Assembly: GCA_016795255.1 (NCBI GenBank)
Contig: JAEUIB010000185.1
Coordinates: 1 to 10,683, forward strand
Origin: Planctomycetota bacterium
GTDB lineage: Bacteria > Planctomycetota > B15-G4 > JADJEK01
Length of the DNA: 10,683 nt
Direction of reading: 5' to 3'
Shown: piece by piece, positions 6,558-10,683 of the stretch
How the letters are laid out: each line of letters starts with the position of its first letter
Numbering within the stretch: the stretch's first letter is position 1
The notes under the pieces: generated by a model
The model's input: only the letters and a program-made list of their open reading frames with translations
Told to the model about the DNA's origin: nothing
Database searches by the model: none
Made by a program: the position numbers and the translations under genes

Positions 6558-8564
6558 CTACGCGCGCAGTCGACGCAGCACCGTCGCGACGACGTCGTCC
6601 GTCGTCAACCCGGCGTCCGCGAGGCACTGGCCGCGGCTCTGGTGCTCGACCAGGCGGTCCGGGATGCCGATCGGCACGACGCGACCGATGCAGTCGCTGC
6701 CGCGCGGGTCGAGCGCGAACGCTTCGAGCACCGCCGAGCCGAAGCCACCCATCACCTGATGCTCTTCGAGCGTGACCATCAACCGCGTCTTCGTCGCGTA
6801 GCGCAGCAGGAGTTCGACGTCGAGCGGCTTGACGAAACGCGCGTTGATGACCGCGGCGTCGAGGCCGTGCGTCGCGAGCTTCTTCGCCGCGTCGAGCAGG
6901 TCGTAGACCATCGGGCCGTAGCCGACGAGCGTGACGTCGTTGCCGTCCTTCAGTACCTCGCCCTTGCCGACCGCGATCGGCGTCTCGGCGAGTTCGTGCT
7001 CGACGGTGTTCCCGCGCGGATAGCGCAGCGCGAACGGATGTGGCTGGTTGACGCCGAGGTCGAGCATCGCGGCCAGTTCGGTCGCGTCGCGCGGCGAGCA
7101 GATGACCATCGACGGGAACGTGCGCAGGTACGCGATGTCGTAGATGCCGTGGTGCGACGGGCCGTCTTCGCCGACCAGGCCGCCGCGGTCCATGCAGAAC
7201 ACGACCGGCAGGTCTTGCAGCACCGCTTCGTGGAAGACCTGGTCGTAGCCGCGCTGCAGGAACGTCGAGTAGATCGCCGTGACCGGCTTCATGCCGGCCT
7301 TCGCGAGTCCGCCGGCGAACGCGACCGCGTGCTGCTCGGTGATGCCGGTGTCGTGGAAGCGCGTCGGGAACTTCTTGGCGAAGTCGACGAGACCGGTGCC
7401 CTCCGGCATCGCCGCGGTGATCGCGACGACCTTCGGGTCACGCTCGGCGAGAGCGATCATCGCGTCGCCGAACGCCTTGGTGAACGACACGCGCGCCTTG
7501 CTCTGCGCGATCTCGACCTTCGTCGGCACGCCGTCGGCGGTCGCGAAGCCCGGCAATTGCGTGCCCGGACTGACCGCGTGCAGCCAGCGCGTGTCCTTGC
7601 CGGTCGGCTCGAGGCCCTTGCCCTTCTTCGTGATCAGGTGCAGCAGCTTGACGCCGTCGACGTCCTTCAACGCCTCGAGCTGATCGATCATCAGGTCGGT
7701 GTCGTGACCGTCGATCGGGCCGTAGTAGCGGAACCCGAGCTCTTCGAAGAGGTGGCCGGGCGCGATCGCCGCCTTCACCGCGTCGACCATGTCGACGAGG
7801 TTCTTGTCGATCTTCTCGCCGAACGGGACCGAGCGCAGCAGCGCGTGGAAGCGCTCCTTCGCGGTGCGATAGATCGGCGCCGCGCGCAAGCGATTGAGGT
7901 ACGACGCCAGCGCGCCGACCGTCGTGCTGATGGACATCTCGTTGTCGTTCAGCACGACGAGGATGTTCGTGTTGATGTGTCCGGCGTAGTTCAGCGCCTC
8001 GAGCGCGACGCCGCAGCCGAGTCCGGCGTCGCCGACTTGGCAGACGACGTGACGCTTCTGCGCGTTCAGCGCGTTCGCGACGGCGATCCCGAGCCCCATC
8101 GAGATGGCGGTCCCGGCGTGACCCGAGCGCATCACGTCGTAGTTCGACTCGGCCGGATGCGGATACCCGGACAGACCGTTCTTCGTCCGCAGCGACGAGA
8201 ACTGCGCGAATCGACCGGTCAGCAATTTGTGCGGGTAGCACTGGTGACCGACGTCCATCACCAGCGTGTCCGACTCGAAGTCGAACACGTAGTGCATCGC
8301 GATCATCTGCTCGACGACGCCGAAGTTCGAACCGAGGTGTCCGCCCGTGGTGCAGACGACCTCGATGATCTTCGCGCGCATCTCCTCCGCGAGCTGCGGG
8401 AACATCTTGCGATCGAGTTTCCGCAAGTCCGCGTGGCCGCGCAGCGTCGGCAGGATGGCGGCCGGGAGGTCCGTCGCGGCCGCGTCGTCGCGCACCTCGC
8501 GTCGGTCGCCTGCGCGGCGCTCGGGGAACGGTGCATCGGCGGACAGGCTGATCGTGTTGGCCAT
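6558..8564 (-). CDS. dxs: 1-deoxy-D-xylulose-5-phosphate synthase
   Basis: 668 aa. Dxs condenses pyruvate and glyceraldehyde 3-phosphate to 1-deoxy-D-xylulose 5-phosphate, the first step of the MEP isoprenoid pathway, using thiamine diphosphate (TPP) and Mg2+. The TPP domain shows GGHLGSNFGVVE (74-85), DVGHQCYPHKLLTGR (104-118), SGHAGTAISMGLGIA (147-161), VGDAGLGCGVALEALN (177-192) and LNDNEMSIS (205-213). YYGPIDGHD (280-288) and KKGKGLEP (313-320) follow. The pyrimidine domain has GITEQHAVAFAGGLA (407-421, E410 catalytic), AIYSTFLQR (430-438) and DRGGLVGEDGPSHHG (459-473), and the transketolase C-terminal domain includes YPRGN (515-519). The usual GDGA motif reads GDAG here. The first 40 or so residues are a charged extension not seen in most homologues. 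The ATG at 8564 is the only good start; its GGAG (8582..8579) is 14 bases away, farther than ideal. An upstream in-frame open stretch to 9338 has no supporting signal and lies over ispA. Confidence 0.97.
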   Translation of the reverse strand: MANTISLSADAPFPERRAGDRREVRDDAAATDLPAAILPTLRGHADLRKLDRKMFPQLAEEMRAKIIEVVCTTGGHLGSNFGVVEQMIAMHYVFDFESDTLVMDVGHQCYPHKLLTGRFAQFSSLRTKNGLSGYPHPAESNYDVMRSGHAGTAISMGLGIAVANALNAQKRHVVCQVGDAGLGCGVALEALNYAGHINTNILVVLNDNEMSISTTVGALASYLNRLRAAPIYRTAKERFHALLRSVPFGEKIDKNLVDMVDAVKAAIAPGHLFEELGFRYYGPIDGHDTDLMIDQLEALKDVDGVKLLHLITKKGKGLEPTGKDTRWLHAVSPGTQLPGFATADGVPTKVEIAQSKARVSFTKAFGDAMIALAERDPKVVAITAAMPEGTGLVDFAKKFPTRFHDTGITEQHAVAFAGGLAKAGMKPVTAIYSTFLQRGYDQVFHEAVLQDLPVVFCMDRGGLVGEDGPSHHGIYDIAYLRTFPSMVICSPRDATELAAMLDLGVNQPHPFALRYPRGNTVEHELAETPIAVGKGEVLKDGNDVTLVGYGPMVYDLLDAAKKLATHGLDAAVINARFVKPLDVELLLRYATKTRLMVTLEEHQVMGGFGSAVLEAFALDPRGSDCIGRVVPIGIPDRLVEHQSRGQCLADAGLTTDDVVATVLRRLRA

Positions 8565-8614
8565 CGCGGGACGGGAGCTCCGGTCGGACTGGGATCGCGC
8601 CGCCCGCCAAGGGC

Positions 8615-9496
8615 TCAACGCGAGCGGGCGAGCATAGATCGGGCGAGCGCCTCGATCAATCGAGGCGACCGCAGCGATGACGCGCGTTCGATCGCGCGCT
8701 GCGTCAGTGCAGCGGCGCGTTCGAAGGCGGCTTCGGCGCCGAGCAGGTCCGGGATCGTGGCCTTGCCGCGCGCGCGGTCCTTGCCCGTCCGTTTGCCCAT
8801 TTGTTCGGCGGTGGCGCTCTGGTCGAGCAGGTCGTCGATGATCTGGAACGCGATGCCGAGGTCCAAACCGAGCGCGGACAACGTGCGCTCGGCGGCCGCA
8901 TCGGCGCCGCCGGCCTGCCCGCCCATCTGGAACGCGGCGGCGAACATCGCCGCGGTCTTGCCGGTGTCGATCGCGAGCACCGCGTCCAAACCGAGGGTCT
9001 TGCCCTCGGCTTCGAGGTCCTGGACCTGGCCGCCCACCATGCCGGCGGCGCCGGCGGCCACCGCCAGCGTCCGCACGTGCGACGCGACGATCGACGGCTC
9101 CGCGTGCGCAGCGACGACCTCGAACGCGAGCGTCAGCAGGGCGTCCCCGGCCAGGATCGCGAGTGCCTCGTCGAACGCCTTGTGCAGAGTCGGGCGGCCG
9201 CGGCGCAGGTCGTCGTCGTCCATCGCCGGCAGGTCGTCGTGGACCAGCGAATAGGTATGGACGAACTCGAGCGCGACCGCGGCCGGCAGCGCGGCATCGG
9301 CCTGACCGCCGACCGCCTCGGCCGCCATCAGGCAGCACAGCGGGCGCAACTTCTTGCCCGGTCCGAGCACGGCGTAGCGCATCGCGGCGGACAGTCGCTG
9401 CGGCAGCGCGTCCTCGGCCGGCAACCAGCGATCGAGCGCCGACTCGACGCGCGCCCGTCGGTCACCGAGCCACTCGTCCAGCGACGGCGCGCTCAC
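8615..9496 (-). CDS. ispA: Polyprenyl synthetase (farnesyl/geranylgeranyl diphosphate synthase)
   Basis: 293 aa, close to the usual 295-300 of bacterial IspA. It is a trans-isoprenyl diphosphate synthase that adds isopentenyl diphosphate to dimethylallyl/geranyl diphosphate. Motifs are GKKLRP (47-52), the first aspartate-rich motif DDLPAMDDDDLRRGRP (87-102) with the two-residue insert typical of bacterial short-chain enzymes, GMVGGQVQDL (152-161), GKTAAMF (179-185), the second aspartate-rich motif QIIDDLLD (218-225) and GKRTGKD (234-240). Residues before the first motif (EFVHTYSLVH, 77-86) are as in FPP/GGPP synthases; the exact chain length (C15 or C20) cannot be settled by eye. The start is GTG at 9496, overlapping the upstream stop as GTGA, with GAGG (9507..9504) 7 bases ahead. 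An in-frame open stretch continues upstream into the phosphoesterase gene but has no family similarity. dxs follows 50 bases on, pairing the first MEP step with chain elongation. Confidence 0.95.
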   Translation of the reverse strand: MSAPSLDEWLGDRRARVESALDRWLPAEDALPQRLSAAMRYAVLGPGKKLRPLCCLMAAEAVGGQADAALPAAVALEFVHTYSLVHDDLPAMDDDDLRRGRPTLHKAFDEALAILAGDALLTLAFEVVAAHAEPSIVASHVRTLAVAAGAAGMVGGQVQDLEAEGKTLGLDAVLAIDTGKTAAMFAAAFQMGGQAGGADAAAERTLSALGLDLGIAFQIIDDLLDQSATAEQMGKRTGKDRARGKATIPDLLGAEAAFERAAALTQRAIERASSLRSPRLIEALARSMLARSR

Positions 9497-10278
9497 GCGC
9501 GAACCTCGACGCGTTCGACCTCGATGCAGCGGCCGCTGCGCACGTCGACGGTGAACAGCGCGGCCATCAGTCGTGCGTCGCCTTCGGCGACGTCGAACGG
9601 CGACGGCATGCCGGTCACGAACTTCTTCAGCACGCGATCGACGCGCCGCCCGAGGATCGAGTCGTGCGGCCCGGTCATGCCGACGTCGGTGATGTAGCCC
9701 GTGCCCTTCGGCAACACCTGCGCGTCGGCGGTCGCCACGTGCGTGTGCGTGCCGAACACGGCGGAGACCTGTCCGTCGAGGAAGCGCCCCATCGCGAGCT
9801 TCTCCGACGTCGCCTCGCAGTGCATGTCGACGACGACGATCGGCGTCCGGACGCGCGCCTTCTCGACGGCCTTCTGCGCCGCGAGGAACGGGCAGTCGAT
9901 CGGCTGCATGAACACGCGACCGATCACGTGGATCACCGCGACTTCGTGACCGGACTTCGAAGTCAGCACGGTCGCGCCGCGGCCCGGCGCGCTCGGCGAG
10001 AAGTTCGCCGCGCGCACGATGCGCTCGTCCTTGGCCGCGACGTCGACGAACTCGCGGCGCTTCCAGACGTGGTCGCCGCACGTGATGCAATCGACGCCGC
10101 CTTCGAACAGCAGCTCCGCGTCGCGCGGCGTGATGCCCGAGCCGTTGAACACGTTCTCCGCGTTCGCGACGACGAAGTCGATGTTCCGCTCTTCGCGCAA
10201 CGGCTTCAGGTGTTTCGAGACCATGTTGCGGCCCGGCGCGCCGACGATGTCACCGACGGTGAGGATCCGAATCTGCAT
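9493..10278 (-). CDS. YmdB/TIGR00282-type metallophosphoesterase (2',3'-cyclic-nucleotide phosphodiesterase family)
   Basis: 261 aa, the usual family length. YmdB of Bacillus subtilis hydrolyses cyclic nucleotides and influences RNase Y-dependent RNA levels; the gene is often next to rny, as here. Metal-binding motifs occur in order: VGDIVG (8-13, D10), VVANAENVFNGSGIT (36-50, with E41 and N42), CGDHVWKRRE (67-76, with D69 and H70), VVDMHCEATSEK (149-160, H152), GTHTHVATAD (176-185, with H178 and H180) and YITDVGMTGP (195-204). All expected ligands are present except that the usual Asn of GNH is Asp69 (codon GAC, read directly). The ATG at 10278 shares one base with the rny stop (TGATG), with a GGAG about 11 bases ahead. 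The family assignment is firm; the substrate of this copy is inferred only. Confidence 0.93.
   Translation of the reverse strand: MQIRILTVGDIVGAPGRNMVSKHLKPLREERNIDFVVANAENVFNGSGITPRDAELLFEGGVDCITCGDHVWKRREFVDVAAKDERIVRAANFSPSAPGRGATVLTSKSGHEVAVIHVIGRVFMQPIDCPFLAAQKAVEKARVRTPIVVVDMHCEATSEKLAMGRFLDGQVSAVFGTHTHVATADAQVLPKGTGYITDVGMTGPHDSILGRRVDRVLKKFVTGMPSPFDVAEGDARLMAALFTVDVRSGRCIEVERVEVRA
9504..9507 (-). promoter_or_regulatory. Shine-Dalgarno sequence deciding the GTG start of ispA
   Basis: GAGG on the minus strand, 7 bases ahead of the GTG at 9496, lying within the end of the phosphoesterase gene. It supports the GTGA overlap start rather than any start farther upstream. Confidence 0.65.
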
Positions 10279-10683
10279 CAGCGCGCGTACTCCGTGACAC
10301 GGGTTTCGCGGATCACGGTGACCTTGATCTCGCCCGGGTAGGCGAGCTCGGATTCGATCCGTTTCGCGATCTCGCGGGCGCACAGGAGCGCCGCCGCGTC
10401 GGACACTCTACTGGCGTCGACGAGGACGCGCAGTTCCCGTCCGGCCTGGATCGCGAACGCCTGTTCGACGCCCTTGACGCCGCGGGCGATCGCTTCGAGG
10501 TTCTCGAGGCGCTGGACGTACTTCTCCATCGTGTCGCGGCGCGCGCCCGGACGCGACGCGGAGATCGAGTCGGCGATCTGCGCGATCACCGCATACGTCG
10601 ACTCCTGCGGCACGTCGCCATGGTGCGACGCGATCGAGTTGACGACCTCCGGCCGTTCGCCGACGCGCCGCGCGAGTTCGGCC
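10278..10683 (-). CDS. rny: Ribonuclease Y, C-terminal part (5' end beyond the window)
   Basis: Partial: the last 134 codons are inside the window and the reading frame stays open to the right edge. RNase Y is a membrane-anchored endoribonuclease that starts mRNA decay. Visible here are the end of the HD domain (PEVVNSIASHHGD, at about 10650 to 10612) and the strongly conserved tail: the ADSISASRPGARR segment, YVQRLENLEAIA, GVEQAFAIQAGRELRV, ALLCAREIAKRIE, and the closing YPGEIKVTVIRETRVTEYA. The GTG at 10613 is an internal valine codon and not a start, because conserved HD-domain sequence continues upstream of it. The N-terminal membrane helix, coiled coil, KH domain and HD catalytic residues lie outside the window. 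It is the first visible gene of the tightly packed cluster; the phosphoesterase gene begins on its last stop-codon base. Confidence 0.96.
   Translation of the reverse strand, partial: AELARRVGERPEVVNSIASHHGDVPQESTYAVIAQIADSISASRPGARRDTMEKYVQRLENLEAIARGVKGVEQAFAIQAGRELRVLVDASRVSDAAALLCAREIAKRIESELAYPGEIKVTVIRETRVTEYAR

Noticed and set aside
5796..9254. Very long plus-strand open frame (1152 codons) antisense to nadK, dxs and ispA
   Set aside because: Its translation is dominated by Arg, Asp, Val and His with no domain pattern, typical of the antisense frame of GC-rich genes, and the opposite strand has three firmly recognised enzymes.
8565..9338. In-frame upstream extension of dxs to 9338, which would make a 926-aa protein
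   Set aside because: The added residues are Arg/Gly-rich shadow sequence of ispA in another frame. Dxs family similarity begins only after the ATG at 8564.
9497..10090. In-frame upstream extension of ispA to 10090
   Set aside because: The added part is shadow sequence of the phosphoesterase gene, while a GTG with GAGG 7 bases upstream gives a normal-length IspA.
10611..10613. GTG at 10613 as the start of a separate 111-aa protein
   Set aside because: The frame continues upstream to the window edge with RNase Y HD-domain sequence (IASHHGD), so the GTG is an internal codon of rny.
1..10683. Mobile elements, CRISPR arrays, phage or defence genes, tRNA/rRNA genes
   Set aside because: No direct-repeat arrays, transposase or integrase motifs, terminal inverted repeats or RNA-gene signatures were seen; gene content is housekeeping plus two exported proteins.

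Overview
This is a high-GC bacterial chromosomal window in which every gene I can support lies on the minus strand, so the genes read from the right edge to the left. It looks like core genome rather than a mobile or defence region: there are no transposases, phage genes, CRISPR repeats, tRNAs or rRNAs. The lineage cannot be fixed from the sequence alone. A C-terminal RNase Y next to a YmdB-type phosphoesterase, the MEP-pathway synthase Dxs, strong GC bias and large secreted propeller-like proteins would fit a high-GC Planctomycetota or a related environmental phylum. I hold that only as a tentative inference.

Right part (10683 to 4444): a compact housekeeping cluster in the order rny (3' end only), ymdB-like, ispA, dxs, nadK, truD. 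Junctions are tight. rny/ymdB share one base, ymdB/ispA overlap as GTGA, ispA/dxs are 50 bases apart, dxs/nadK 12 bases apart, and nadK/truD overlap as ATGA. This indicates one transcription unit with translational coupling. The products cover RNA turnover (RNase Y and its usual phosphoesterase neighbour), entry into isoprenoid synthesis (Dxs makes 1-deoxy-D-xylulose 5-phosphate), prenyl chain elongation (IspA), NADP supply (NadK, useful for the NADPH-dependent next MEP step) and tRNA pseudouridylation (TruD). Two enzymes carry substitutions in motifs that are normally close to invariant: GNH to GDH in the phosphoesterase, and GDG to GDA in the thiamine-diphosphate motif of Dxs.

Left part (4355 to 41): two genes for exported proteins of unknown function. 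The first (345 aa) has a signal peptide and a C-terminal pattern reminiscent of LolA-like periplasmic proteins. The second (992 aa) has a signal peptide and scattered SPDG-type blades, suggesting a secreted beta-propeller. Each has its own good Shine-Dalgarno sequence. The 298-base gap between them holds three GC-rich inverted repeats and a good sigma70-like promoter candidate (TTGACC, 17 bases, TACACT). The 88-base gap after truD holds a 9-bp hairpin. Bases 1 to 40 hold only the sequence downstream of the 992-aa gene, with no recognisable feature.

I do not see a previously undescribed multi-gene system here. The points worth a second look are the two motif substitutions, the operon layout and the two uncharacterised exported proteins.
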